Below are positions 7,700 through 16,152 of a stretch of 64,000 nucleotides of DNA, one piece after another. The notes beneath the pieces were generated by a model that was not told the DNA's origin, did no database searches, and saw nothing but the letters and a program-made list of their open reading frames with translations. The stretch spans positions 1 through 64,000 of the forward strand of contig DAOMNQ010000002.1 in NCBI GenBank assembly GCA_035443945.1, in the 5' to 3' direction. Origin of the DNA: CAADGN01 sp035443945 (lineage in GTDB: Bacteria > Planctomycetota > Phycisphaerae > Phycisphaerales > UBA1924). Position numbers and translations under genes: made by a program. How positions within the stretch are numbered: the stretch's first letter is position 1; the number at the start of each line of letters is the position of its first letter.

Positions 7700-8556
7700 G
7701 ACCCGCCCGATCGAACCGCCCCACGACGGCGCCGACCGCGCCGCACNNNNNNNNNNAACTCGTGCTGACGCGCGAAGCCTCGCGGCTTGTCGATCGGCTG
7801 GCGGTCGAGCGGTACGGCGTGCCGTCGATCGTGCTGATGGAAAACACGGCGGCCGCGCTACGGGAGGCCGCGCTGCGGTTGCTCGGAGGCGGGTCGCGCG
7901 GCGGCGTGCTGATCGCCTGCGGGCCGGGCAACAACGGCGGGGACGGACTGGCGCTCGCCCGGCACCTGCACAACCGCGGCGTGGGCGTGGCGATCGTCGC
8001 GACGAGGCCGCTCGCGACGTACTCGGGCGACGCGGGCGTGCAGGCCGCGATCGTCTCCCGCATGGCGCTGGCGGTCGAGGAATGCCGCGGTGAGGACGCG
8101 GCAGGCCCGTTCGCCCGTGCGTCGGCACGGCTCGGCGCGCCGCCCGCCCTCGTGGTCGATGCGCTGCTCGGAACCGGCCAGACGGAGCCTGCCCGCGGCG
8201 TCGTGCTTGCGGCGATCCGCGAAGTGAACCGCCTCGGGGTAGCGGGGACGGGCGTGCTGTCCGTGGACCTGCCCTCGGGCTTGGACGCGGACACGGGCGA
8301 GCCTCTGGGCGAGGCCGTGCGCGCAAACGTCACGGTCACCATGGTCGCGCTCAAGCCGGGGCTGCTGCGCTTGCGAGCGCAGGCCTGTTCGGGGGAGGTC
8401 GTTGTCGCGGACATCGGCGCGCCGGTGGAACTGCTGCAGGAGTTGGGCGTGCCGGCATCGGCATTCGCGGCCGGGCGCGGAGCCCACGCGACTGACGACG
8501 AGCCGGCGCCGGCAGCGCCGGGTCGGCCGGGTTCGCCCGGCGCAGAGCGGCGGTGA
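7698..8556 (+). CDS. nnrE: NAD(P)H-hydrate epimerase, interrupted by scaffold gap
   Basis: YjeF N-terminal domain enzyme that interconverts R and S forms of damaged NAD(P)HX so that NnrD can repair it. Motifs after the gap are LTREASRLVDRLAVERYG, the phosphate loop CGPGNNGGDGLALARHL, VDALLGTGQ, and VDLPSGLDADTG with the conserved Asp. The frame after the gap is open from 7759, with a possible GTG at 7762, but a start at 7698 (MTRPIEPPHDG) is favoured by the TAGACT nine bases upstream. The 10-N gap (7747-7756) is not frame-preserving as written, so its real length should be a multiple of three. The Pro/Ala-rich C-terminus is longer than usual. nnrD, often fused to nnrE, is separate at 13.5-14.5 kb. 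Confidence 0.85.
7747..7756. other. assembly gap (10 N) inside nnrE
   Basis: Ten Ns join two contigs within the N-terminal coding region of nnrE. The reading frame on the two sides does not match a 10-base gap, so the length is nominal. Confidence 0.98.
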
Positions 8557-8577
8557 ACCGGCAGGTCGGGCGGGCAC

Positions 8578-8583
8578 TATGCT
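8578..8583 (+). promoter_or_regulatory. -10 element TATGCT for the BFN-domain gene
   Basis: TATGCT ends 24 bases before the ATG at 8608 and only three bases before the ATG at 8587. A transcript starting about seven bases downstream would exclude 8587, which supports the 8608 start. Confidence 0.4.
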
Positions 8584-8607
8584 TGGATGTCCGGGAGGAT
8601 GCCGAGC

Positions 8608-9045
8608 ATGCCCGTGCGGATGGAACTGTCGAGGATACTGATCCGGGAGTTGAACGACTTCCAGGTGATCGAACTGCGCGAAGTGGTCGAGGGGAACGGC
8701 GAGCCAGCCCCCGAGGCCGAGGTGCGGTCGTTCCCGATCGTGATCGGGCTCCCCGAGGCGCAGGCGATTGAGCGGCGGCTCAAGGGCATCCCGATCAAGC
8801 GGCCGCAGACCCACGACCTGCTGGCGAACGTCGTGAACGCGCTGGGCGGCGAACTCGTATCGATCAGCGTGACCGACCTGAACGACCACACCTACTACGC
8901 AACGCTCGACATCCGCACGGCGAACGGGGAGTTGATCCACGTGGACGCGCGCCCCAGCGACGCGATCGCCCTCGGCATCGCGGGCAGCGTGCCGATCTAC
9001 GTTGAGGAAAGCGTCATCGAGTCGGCGTCGCGAGACGAGGCGTGA
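8608..9045 (+). CDS. bifunctional nuclease (BFN/DUF151) domain protein
   Basis: 145 aa from the ATG at 8608, a small single-domain protein of the bifunctional nuclease family (DNase/RNase activity is described for some members). The core includes FPIVIGLPEAQAIERRLKG, RPQTHDLLANVVNALGG and HVDARPSDAIALGI, the conserved BFN signature. The start at 8608 is chosen over the longer ATG at 8587 because GGGAGG (8593-8598) lies nine bases before it and the likely -10 hexamer would place the transcript start downstream of 8587. It sits between nnrE and truD in one direction, with only four bases to truD, so co-expression is likely. The biological role in this organism is unknown. Confidence 0.88.
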   Translation: MPVRMELSRILIRELNDFQVIELREVVEGNGEPAPEAEVRSFPIVIGLPEAQAIERRLKGIPIKRPQTHDLLANVVNALGGELVSISVTDLNDHTYYATLDIRTANGELIHVDARPSDAIALGIAGSVPIYVEESVIESASRDEA

Positions 9046-9049
9046 CGAC

Positions 9050-10399
9050 ATGGGCGAGCGGGGAGCGCCGACGGTGACCGGGCCGCCGCCCTTCGAGGCG
9101 TACTGGCGACTTGATCGACCCGGGGCCGCGTGGGCCGCGCCGTGCTTTGTCACCGCGGGCGAACCGGGCATCGGAGGGCGGATCAAGGAACGCCCCGAGG
9201 ACTTCCTCGTCGAGGAAATCCCGCTCTACGAACCCTGCGGCACCGGGGAACACCTCTACCTCTTCGTGCAGAAGCGAAACCTCTCGACGCTCGAAATGGT
9301 CTGCATCGTCGCCGAGCACTTCGGCGTGCATCGCTCGGCGGTCGGGTACGCAGGGCTGAAGGACAAGCACGCCATCACTCGCCAGGTCGTGTCGGTGCAC
9401 CTGCCCGGCAAGTCCGACAGCGAGTTCCGGCACCTGGACCACGAACGGATGGCCGTGCTGTGGGCGGACCGGCACACCAACAAACTGCGGCCCGGACACC
9501 TTCGCGGCAACCGGTTCTCGATCCGCGTGCGGAGCGTGGAGCCGACGGCGGCGCTCGCGGCGTCGCGGATGATCGGCCTGCTGGCAAGGGTGGGCGTGCC
9601 GAACCGAGTCGGCGAGCAGAGGTTCGGCTTGCTGGAAAACAACCACATCATCGGCCGGGCGATGATCCTTGGTCGGCTGCGCGAGGCCGCGGACCTGCTG
9701 CTCGGCCCCAGCGCATCCCACCCCGAGAGCCAGCCCGAGGCGAGGGCGTTCTACGCGGAGGGCAAGTACGCGGAGGCCGCGGCGCATTTCGCGCCGGCCT
9801 TGCGGACCGAGCGCGGGCTGGCCAAGGCGCTCGCCAAGGGGCTGGAAGTCGAGAAGGCGGTCCGCCGCATCGACAGGACGGTCGCGTCGTACTTTGTATC
9901 GGCCTTCCAGTCGGCCGTTTTCAATGCCGTGCTGGACAGGCGGATTCACGAGGGACAACTCGGCACGCTGCACATCGGCGACGTCGCGTTCCGGCACGTC
10001 GGCCGGGCGACATTCGACGTGACGGCGGAAACGCTCGACAAGGCGGAGACGCACGACCGTGTGACGAGTTTCGAGATCAGCCCGTCCGGGCCGATGTGGG
10101 GCGCGGCGATGCGGCAGGCATCGGGCGTGCCGGGACGGGTCGAACGCGAGGCGCTGGAAGCATCGGGCGTGACAGAAGAGCGGGTCGCGGAGTTCGATCG
10201 AACCACGGGCGGAATGATGCAGGGGGCGAGACGCCCGCTGCGCGTGCCGCTGATCGATCCGGATGTCGAAGGGGGCGTGGACGAGCATGGGCCGTTCGTG
10301 CGCTGCGCCTTCGAACTGCCGCGAGGGTCGTTCGCCACGGTGGTCATGCGGGAGTTGATGAAGACGAGGGTGGGAGGTGAGGAGGAAGCGGAAGCGTGA
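9050..10399 (+). CDS. truD: tRNA pseudouridine(13) synthase TruD
   Basis: 449-aa TruD, which makes pseudouridine at position 13 of some tRNAs. Visible motifs are RIKERPEDFLVEEIPLY at the start of the fold, HFGVHRSAVGYAGLKDKHA with the catalytic Asp in GLKDKHA, and the conserved RPGHLRGNRFSIRVR and PNRVGEQRFG segments. The TRUD insertion domain lies in the second half. The ATG at 9050 starts four bases after the BFN-gene stop; an upstream in-frame start at 9002 lies inside that gene and is rejected. The length is slightly above the usual 340-420 aa because of an Ala/Glu-rich segment near residues 225-260 (ALRTERGLAKALAKGLEVEK region). Confidence 0.93.
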   Translation: MGERGAPTVTGPPPFEAYWRLDRPGAAWAAPCFVTAGEPGIGGRIKERPEDFLVEEIPLYEPCGTGEHLYLFVQKRNLSTLEMVCIVAEHFGVHRSAVGYAGLKDKHAITRQVVSVHLPGKSDSEFRHLDHERMAVLWADRHTNKLRPGHLRGNRFSIRVRSVEPTAALAASRMIGLLARVGVPNRVGEQRFGLLENNHIIGRAMILGRLREAADLLLGPSASHPESQPEARAFYAEGKYAEAAAHFAPALRTERGLAKALAKGLEVEKAVRRIDRTVASYFVSAFQSAVFNAVLDRRIHEGQLGTLHIGDVAFRHVGRATFDVTAETLDKAETHDRVTSFEISPSGPMWGAAMRQASGVPGRVEREALEASGVTEERVAEFDRTTGGMMQGARRPLRVPLIDPDVEGGVDEHGPFVRCAFELPRGSFATVVMRELMKTRVGGEEEAEA

Positions 10400-10420
10400 C
10401 GAAGTGGCGAAGCGGCAGCG

Positions 10421-10426
10421 TACTGT
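10421..10426 (+). promoter_or_regulatory. possible -10 element TACTGT before HAD gene
   Basis: TACTGT lies 29 bases before the GTG at 10456, which also has a clear GGAGGA ribosome site (10441-10446). Confidence 0.3.
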
Positions 10427-10455
10427 GATCCCGTGATCCCCGGAGGAATCCGCCC

Positions 10456-11106
10456 GTGTCCGCGGTTCGACTCGTCTGCTTCGATCTCGGGGGCGTGCTC
10501 GTGCGGATCTGCCGCTCGTGGCGCGAGGGGTGCGAGCGGGCCGGACTGCGGGTGCATGACGACCTGGACACGCCCGACGCCCGGGCGGCACGGACGCACT
10601 GGGCGCACCAGTACCAGCTCGGACGCATCGACTGCAGCGCATTCGCTCGCGGCCTCTCCGAAGCGGTCGGCGGCCGCTACACGCCGGAGCAGATCCGTAC
10701 GATCCACGACGCCTGGATCATCGCCGAGTACCCGGGCGTGGACAGGCTGCTCCGGCGGTTGAGCGAAGCAGGCAGCCTGACGACGGCGATCCTCAGCAAC
10801 ACGAACCAAGGGCACTGGGCACGACTGATCCCGGGCGTGAGCGGAGGCGAGTTCCCCTCGCTCGGGCTTGTGCACCAGCCGCACGCAAGCCACCTGCTCG
10901 GGCTGGTGAAGCCCGATCCGGCGATCTACCGCGCGTTCGAGTCGCGTACGGGAGCCTCGCCGGGCGAGGTGCTCTTCTTCGACGACCTCGAGGAGAACGT
11001 CTCGGCCGCCCGGGCATGTGGGTGGCGTGCGGAACAGATCGACCACACCGGCGACACGGTGTCGCAGATCGTCGAACAACTGGCCCTGCACGGCGTACGC
11101 CTCTGA
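10456..11106 (+). CDS. HAD-superfamily hydrolase
   Basis: 216-aa haloacid dehalogenase-fold phosphohydrolase. All four motifs are present: I is FDLGGVLV, giving Asp but with Gly-Gly in place of the second Asp, as in the YihX/epoxide-hydrolase-N branch. II is ILSNTN, III is the Lys in LVKPDP, and IV is FFDDLEEN. The second Asp of motif I is the general acid in true phosphatases, so its absence makes phosphatase activity uncertain. A GTG start is used, with GGAGGA nine bases upstream. The alpha-helical cap lies at about residues 20-85. It is convergent with the DUF255 gene, with only three bases between stops. The substrate is unknown. Confidence 0.85.
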   Translation: MSAVRLVCFDLGGVLVRICRSWREGCERAGLRVHDDLDTPDARAARTHWAHQYQLGRIDCSAFARGLSEAVGGRYTPEQIRTIHDAWIIAEYPGVDRLLRRLSEAGSLTTAILSNTNQGHWARLIPGVSGGEFPSLGLVHQPHASHLLGLVKPDPAIYRAFESRTGASPGEVLFFDDLEENVSAARACGWRAEQIDHTGDTVSQIVEQLALHGVRL

Positions 11107-11109
11107 GCG

Positions 11110-13482
11110 TCAGTTCTGCCAGTCGATCGCTACGTCGAGTTCGAGCGTCGTGGGGGCGAGGCACGCTGATTCGTTGCATGGCTGGCAGGTGATGGCGAGC
11201 AGCGGGCGGCCCCGCACCGGGCCGGCCTGCTCGACCGCGACGCGGAGTTCGAACTCGCCCTCGTACGCATTGAGCGTCCCCTCGCCGGTGGCGAGTCGCG
11301 TGCCGGGTGGGTAGTCGGCGTAGGCCTCGATTCCCGTGCCGCCGACAACGTGAACGCGAAACGGCAGCACGCCGTCACCTGCGTCGGCGGCGGCGACGTG
11401 CCACCCCTCGGCGACCCGCACGAGCAGCGGGAGTTCAGCCGGACGATCCCGGGCCACCTCGACGCGCTCGACGCTCGTGAAGACCGCGACAGGCGAGAAG
11501 TCCGCGGCGGGCGGCGAAGCCGTTGATTCGGTGGCACAGGCATCCCGCCTGTGCCCCGATTCCGCTGCACCCGTCCGGGCCAGATCGGTCGCCGTCTCTC
11601 CGCAGGCGAGGAGCCGCACGAGGGCGGCCGTCGCGTGGATGCAGGCCGCAGGCGCGCGGGCGATCGTCGCGCTGAGCGACCTGATGCACGCCATTGCGCG
11701 GTCTGCGTGGCGCCGGTCCCCTGTCGCGCTCGACAGTTCAATCAGCGCGTGGACCATCACCGATGAGCCGGTCGGCAGCGCGCCGTCCCACGTCGAGCGA
11801 ACGCGCACGAACAGGTCATCGCGTCCGGCCGCGACGTCGAAGTACCCGCCGTCGGGCGACGCGAACTCACGCTCGGCGCGGGCGAGCAGTCGCAGCGCGG
11901 CGTCGAGCCACGGCGTCCCTCCCCCACTCTTCGCGTCCAGAGCGTGCAGACGGGCGAAAGCGTGAACGGTGGAGGCGTAGTCCTCGAGCGAGCCGTCCGG
12001 TCCGCGCACGCCGTCGCGCCACGAGCGCAGCAGCACGCCCTCGGCGTCGATCATCTCGCTCAGGATGAACCGCGCGGCACGGCGGGCGGCCTCGGCGTAG
12101 CGGGCGTCGCCGAGCAGCGTGGCCCCGTCCACCATCGCGACGATCGCGTGGCCGTTCCATTCGGCGATCACCTTGTCGTCGGTCGCAGGCTGCGGGCGGC
12201 GCGAGCGAGCGGCGTACAGACGTGCGCACACCCGGGCGAGACGCTCGTCGAACACCGCCTGGTCCATGCCGAGCGAGCGGGCGACGCGGTCGGGCCGGTC
12301 GTCGAGGCGGAGGACGTTGGCGGGAGGGTCGTCGGGGTGGTGCGGGTCGCGAAAGTTCGGGGCGCGGTCGAGGCCGAAGACACGCGACGCGAATGCAGCG
12401 TCGTCGGGTTCGAGCACGGCGGAGACCTGGTCGCGCGTCCAGACGTGGGCCGACCCCTCGCGCCCTTCGGCGTCGGCGTCCTGGGCGGAGAGGAACGCGC
12501 CGTGCTTCCCGGTCAACTCGTTCATGATGTAGTCGAGCGTGCGCCTCGCAACCGAGCGATAGACATCGTCGTTGAACACCTCGCCCGCACGGGCATAGAC
12601 CGACGCGAGCAGAGCGTTGTCGTAGAGCATCTTCTCGAAGTGCGGCACGGTCCATTGCGCATCGACGGCGTAGCGATGGAAGCCCCCCGCAAGATGGTCG
12701 TGGATGCCACCGGCGAGCATCCGGTCGAGCGTTGCACGCACGGCGTAATCGATCGCACTCCGGGTCTCCTCGTCGCCGGCAATGCTGCGAACGCTAAGAA
12801 GAAAGAACAACAACGAAGGCTGCGGGAACTTCGGCGCACCGCCGAAGCCGGCGTTTGTCTGGTCGAAGAGGCGGAGCAGCGCGGCCGTCACGCCCTCGAC
12901 CTCGCGACCCCCGACCGCTACGGGCGCATCGGAGCGGGCGAGTTGCTCGGTGACGGCCTCCGCGAGCCGCTCGGACTGCTCGATCACACCCTCGCGCTGC
13001 GTCCGCCACGCCGCGGCGATCCCCTCGATGACGCGCGGAAAATCGGGGCGCGAGCCGAGCGCGGGGTGCGGCTCCGCCGGGATGTACGTGCCGCACCAGA
13101 ACGGGCGCAGCCGCTCGGGCTCGAGGAAAACGCTCATCGGCCACCCGCCCTGACCCGTGAAGAGTTGCGTCGCGGTCATGTAGAGGTTGTCCACCTCGGG
13201 GCGTTCCTCGCGGTCCACCTTCACGCAGACGAACCGCTCGTTGAGCATCGCGGCGATCGAGGGGTTCTCGAACGACTCTCGCTCCATGACGTGGCACCAG
13301 TGGCAGGTGCTGTAGCCGATCGAGAGGAAAATCGGCACGTCGCGCCGGCGAGCCTCGTCGAACGCCTCACGGCCCCACGGCCGCCAATCAACGGGGTTCG
13401 CGGCGTGCTGAAGCAGATACGGGCTGCTCTCGCCGACGAGACGGTTGCGGCGTGCATCGGTTCGTTCGGCGTGGACGGGCAT
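11110..13482 (-). CDS. DUF255/YyaL thioredoxin-glycosidase-like protein fused to a DsbD-like domain
   Basis: 790 aa. The N-terminal DUF255 (thioredoxin-like) domain, about residues 5-165, has SIGYSTCHWCHVMERESF with a CxxC site and the WPMSVFL segment. An (alpha/alpha)6 barrel like YyaL/spermatogenesis-associated protein 20 follows (about 200-610). The usual family length is about 680 aa. Here an extra C-terminal domain (about 655-790) resembles the N-terminal domain of DsbD, with the two-cysteine run ITCQPCNESACLAPTTLEL. Between them, around residues 643-650, a palindromic repeat is read in frame as GHRRDACAT. The ATG at 13482 follows AGGAGG. It is the third gene after the transglutaminase and nnrD. 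Function is unknown; a redox role is plausible. Confidence 0.85.
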   Translation of the reverse strand: MPVHAERTDARRNRLVGESSPYLLQHAANPVDWRPWGREAFDEARRRDVPIFLSIGYSTCHWCHVMERESFENPSIAAMLNERFVCVKVDREERPEVDNLYMTATQLFTGQGGWPMSVFLEPERLRPFWCGTYIPAEPHPALGSRPDFPRVIEGIAAAWRTQREGVIEQSERLAEAVTEQLARSDAPVAVGGREVEGVTAALLRLFDQTNAGFGGAPKFPQPSLLFFLLSVRSIAGDEETRSAIDYAVRATLDRMLAGGIHDHLAGGFHRYAVDAQWTVPHFEKMLYDNALLASVYARAGEVFNDDVYRSVARRTLDYIMNELTGKHGAFLSAQDADAEGREGSAHVWTRDQVSAVLEPDDAAFASRVFGLDRAPNFRDPHHPDDPPANVLRLDDRPDRVARSLGMDQAVFDERLARVCARLYAARSRRPQPATDDKVIAEWNGHAIVAMVDGATLLGDARYAEAARRAARFILSEMIDAEGVLLRSWRDGVRGPDGSLEDYASTVHAFARLHALDAKSGGGTPWLDAALRLLARAEREFASPDGGYFDVAAGRDDLFVRVRSTWDGALPTGSSVMVHALIELSSATGDRRHADRAMACIRSLSATIARAPAACIHATAALVRLLACGETATDLARTGAAESGHRRDACATESTASPPAADFSPVAVFTSVERVEVARDRPAELPLLVRVAEGWHVAAADAGDGVLPFRVHVVGGTGIEAYADYPPGTRLATGEGTLNAYEGEFELRVAVEQAGPVRGRPLLAITCQPCNESACLAPTTLELDVAIDWQN
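11533..11555. repeat. palindromic repeat read in frame inside the DUF255 gene
   Basis: Perfect 9-bp arms GGCACAGGC (11533-11541) and GCCTGTGCC (11547-11555) flank a 5-base loop ATCCC. On the minus strand it encodes GHRRDACAT in the linker between the barrel and the DsbD-like domain. It looks like a dispersed palindrome that has entered coding sequence. Confidence 0.8.
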
Positions 13483-13510
13483 CGTGCGCCTCCTGCTCGT
13501 GGGCCTCACT

Positions 13511-14500
13511 CTATCGGGATCGCAGGGACGAGAGCGCCTTGGGCAACAGGTCGGCGAGTTCGGCGGCGAGCAGGCCCGCTTCGGCGCCGTGTGAGTCGGC
13601 CCAGCGCTCGCCCGCGATCGCGTGAGCCTGCACGCCGATGCGGGCCGCCTCGAAGAGCGAGAGGGGTCGGCGCGGGTCGGGCGAGATCTTCGCACGGAGA
13701 GACTCGGGAAGCGCAGAAACCGTCGGGTCGGGGCGTGGGACGAACTGCGCGACGATCGCGCCGATGAGGCCCGCCAGCACGTCGCCCGTACCCGCGGTCG
13801 CCAGGCAGGCGTGGCCGCGCTCGCAGACCCACGACCGGTGGCCGTCGCTCACGACGGTGCCCGCGCCCTTGAGAACGACGATGCAACCAAGCCTCTGCGC
13901 CATCCGCTCCGCACCGGCGATGCGGCCGTCCTGCGTGGTCGGGTCGGCGGCGATCCTCAGCGGGCCGGCCATGCGGCGGAACTCGCCCGGGTGCGGCGTG
14001 AGTACTGTTGGAGCGCGAAAGTCCCGCCACAACTCCGGAACCTGCGACAGGCCGTTGATGGCATCCGCATCGACGACCACGGGCGTCGTGTCCTGCTGCA
14101 CGGCGCGCAGCGCGATCGCGCGGGCGCCATCGTCCATGCCGAAGCCCGGGCCGATCACGAGGCAATCGGCATCGGCCAGCACGCCGTCGAGCACGGCCGC
14201 GGCTTCGTGGGCGATGATCGCGCCGTCCGCATCGACCGGCAGCGCAACGCCCGTGGCCGATGGTGCGATCACGAGCGCGGCGTTCAGCACGGGGCGCGGC
14301 GTGATGAGGCGAACCAGGCCCACGCCGCCACGGAGCGCACCGAGCGCGGCCAGCGCTGGCGCGCCGATCATCCGCCTGCCGCCCGAAGCGCACCCGCCGA
14401 CGACGGCGACCGTGCCGAAGACGCCCTTGTGCCCGGCCGGATCGCGCGGTGGAAGACAGGGAAGCGGTGAACTTGCGGCGAGGTCGTCGGGCCGGGTCAT
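13511..14500 (-). CDS. nnrD: ADP-dependent (S)-NAD(P)H-hydrate dehydratase
   Basis: 329-aa ribokinase-fold enzyme (YjeF C-terminal domain) that uses ADP to dehydrate (S)-NAD(P)HX back to NAD(P)H, downstream of NnrE. Motifs are KGVFGTVAVVGG at the N-terminus, CLVIGPGFG, PVVVDADAIN, VLTPHPGEFRRM, VVLKGAGTVV and the nucleotide-binding TAGTGDVLAGLIGA with the catalytic Asp. The ATG overlaps the transglutaminase stop (ATGA), and the DUF255 gene follows after 28 bases, so the three form an operon. The C-terminal 40 residues are helical and Ala/Leu-rich, as is usual in the family. nnrE stands alone 5 kb away rather than fused or adjacent. Confidence 0.95.
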   Translation of the reverse strand: MTRPDDLAASSPLPCLPPRDPAGHKGVFGTVAVVGGCASGGRRMIGAPALAALGALRGGVGLVRLITPRPVLNAALVIAPSATGVALPVDADGAIIAHEAAAVLDGVLADADCLVIGPGFGMDDGARAIALRAVQQDTTPVVVDADAINGLSQVPELWRDFRAPTVLTPHPGEFRRMAGPLRIAADPTTQDGRIAGAERMAQRLGCIVVLKGAGTVVSDGHRSWVCERGHACLATAGTGDVLAGLIGAIVAQFVPRPDPTVSALPESLRAKISPDPRRPLSLFEAARIGVQAHAIAGERWADSHGAEAGLLAAELADLLPKALSSLRSR

Positions 14501-15987
14501 GGGCGTTCCCTCGCCGACTCGACCTCAACGCGGAGACGCCCGATCAGCGGCGCGGTCGCGGCCAGGGCACGCACCGCCTCGCCGTCCGAGAGCGCGGACT
14601 CGGCGAGCGCGATGTGCGTGGCGTCGAACTGAATCGCGCCGAGCGTGGCGTCGAGGTCGATCCAAGCCATGCCCTCGACGACAGGAAGCAGCGCCTGCGT
14701 CCACATGTGGTAGACGAAGACGTCGCGCTCGCCCTCGAACCGGTCGGCGTAGATCAGCCCGCTCACGACCCGCGACGGGATGCCGTCGGCACGAAGCATT
14801 GCGGCCAGAAGCACGGCGTGCTCGGTGCAGTCGCCCTCGCGCGTGCGAGCGACCTCGCTTGCGGACGCGAAACCGACACCGAGCGTCTTCGCGTAGATGT
14901 GCCGCCCGACAAAGCGGCGCAAAGCCTCGGCACGCCCAGCCTTCCCATTTTGCACACCGCGGAGCGCCCCCTTGGTGAGTTCGACGATAACGGGGTCGTC
15001 CGAGTCCGCCATCGCGGACGACGCCAGGAATGGCGCGGTGTCGAGATCGGGTGATTCCGTACGCGGATCATCGGAGCGAACAACCACTCGCGCCCGCGAG
15101 TCGTCGAGTCGTTCGACGCCCTGCGCACCGCCGATGGGCAGGTCCGGGAGCGTTCCGTCAGGGACGCTCAAGGTGTAGTCGGCCTCGCGCACGCCGCGCG
15201 GCGTGTCGATGCGTCGGTCGGGGCGGACGAATGATCGCAGCAGCAGTTCGGGGACCTCGATGCCGACGCGGGCCGTCGCCTCGTCCGTCGCGTACATGGC
15301 CATCTTCATGCCGCCGAGGTCGAGTTCGGTGCGCATCGGCACGCCCCGCCGGTCGATGATCTCGACGGTGGATGAGCCGACGGGCATATCGCTCGACGAG
15401 GTCCGGCAACGCAGGGCATCCAGCGTCCGGTCCATGATCTCGATGCTCGTCGCCTCAAAGCCCTCGCGGCGTACCTCGATCACGGTCGGCCCGCCCTGCG
15501 GGTCCATCGTGCGCAGTACGATCGGGTCCGCGCCCGCGGCAAGCCGCTGTTCGAGGTAGCGCGACGCGGCCGCGGGCGGGAGCCATCGGCCTTCGGGCGC
15601 AGGCAGCGTGCCGCGCGTCGTTCGGCCGCCCTGGGTCGTCTCGACCCCGACGCCATCGGTGCCGAATCGGTAGCGAACAGCGACCGGCTCCGAGCCGAGA
15701 CGCTGATCGACGCTCATCTCGACCGGCTCGCCGGCTTCCGTCTCGACGAAGCGCGTCGTGAGCGCGATGGACAAAGGCGTCGTGCCGCGCCTGATGGCGA
15801 CCTCCATCCGTGTCGTTGTGATGATTCGGCCGTCGGCGGTCGTCTGCGAGGCGTGCATCCACCCGGCCCGGTGCCCGTCGATCTCCACCGTGTACCAGCG
15901 GTCGTGGTCGGCCCCACGAGCAGTCGCCGCGAGCGTCAGGCAGAGCGAGAGGACAATCCGGACGAGAGCGGGCACTGGCGTCGGCAT
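14497..15987 (-). CDS. secreted transglutaminase-like protein
   Basis: 496 aa. The signal peptide is residues 1-25 (LVRIVLSLCLTLAATARGA). A long beta-rich N-terminal region (about 30-330) resembles planctomycete transglutaminase-associated domains. The transglutaminase-like core (about 355-465) has a papain-type triad: Cys in REGDCTEHAVLLAAMLRA, His in YHMWTQALL and Asp in WIDLDATLG. Members of this superfamily act as proteases or amidases or cross-linkers; the substrate is not known. The start lies six bases after a TACAAT hexamer (complement of 15994-15999), so the transcript is probably leaderless. It heads the operon with nnrD and the DUF255 gene. Confidence 0.85.
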   Translation of the reverse strand: MPTPVPALVRIVLSLCLTLAATARGADHDRWYTVEIDGHRAGWMHASQTTADGRIITTTRMEVAIRRGTTPLSIALTTRFVETEAGEPVEMSVDQRLGSEPVAVRYRFGTDGVGVETTQGGRTTRGTLPAPEGRWLPPAAASRYLEQRLAAGADPIVLRTMDPQGGPTVIEVRREGFEATSIEIMDRTLDALRCRTSSSDMPVGSSTVEIIDRRGVPMRTELDLGGMKMAMYATDEATARVGIEVPELLLRSFVRPDRRIDTPRGVREADYTLSVPDGTLPDLPIGGAQGVERLDDSRARVVVRSDDPRTESPDLDTAPFLASSAMADSDDPVIVELTKGALRGVQNGKAGRAEALRRFVGRHIYAKTLGVGFASASEVARTREGDCTEHAVLLAAMLRADGIPSRVVSGLIYADRFEGERDVFVYHMWTQALLPVVEGMAWIDLDATLGAIQFDATHIALAESALSDGEAVRALAATAPLIGRLRVEVESARERP

Positions 15988-15993
15988 GGGTCG

Positions 15994-15999
15994 ATTGTA
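15994..15999 (-). promoter_or_regulatory. -10 element TACAAT, leaderless start of transglutaminase operon
   Basis: On the minus strand TACAAT ends six bases before the ATG at 15987. This fits a leaderless transcript; no Shine-Dalgarno site is present. Confidence 0.5.
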
Positions 16000-16093
16000 G
16001 GGGAAGGCACGAGGGATCGAGGCATCCGGGCATCAAGGCGATCCCGGCTTCGATGGGCCGAGGGCGTGGTGCATGCGCGATGCACCGGCCATC

Positions 16094-16099
16094 TATTGT
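16094..16099 (+). promoter_or_regulatory. possible -10 element TATTGT for tatD
   Basis: TATTGT lies 53 bases before the tatD ATG. The leader between them is pyrimidine-rich and ends CCTTTCCC, with no Shine-Dalgarno site. Confidence 0.3.
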
Positions 16100-16152
16100 C
16101 CTGCATCGTCTCCATGCTCCGGCCTTGATCCCTCTCCCCTCGGTCCTTTCCC

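Noticed and set aside
11533..11555. Rho-independent terminator for the opposite-strand transcript
   Set aside because: The palindrome lies in the middle of a gene and lacks a U-tract, so a dispersed repeat explains it better.
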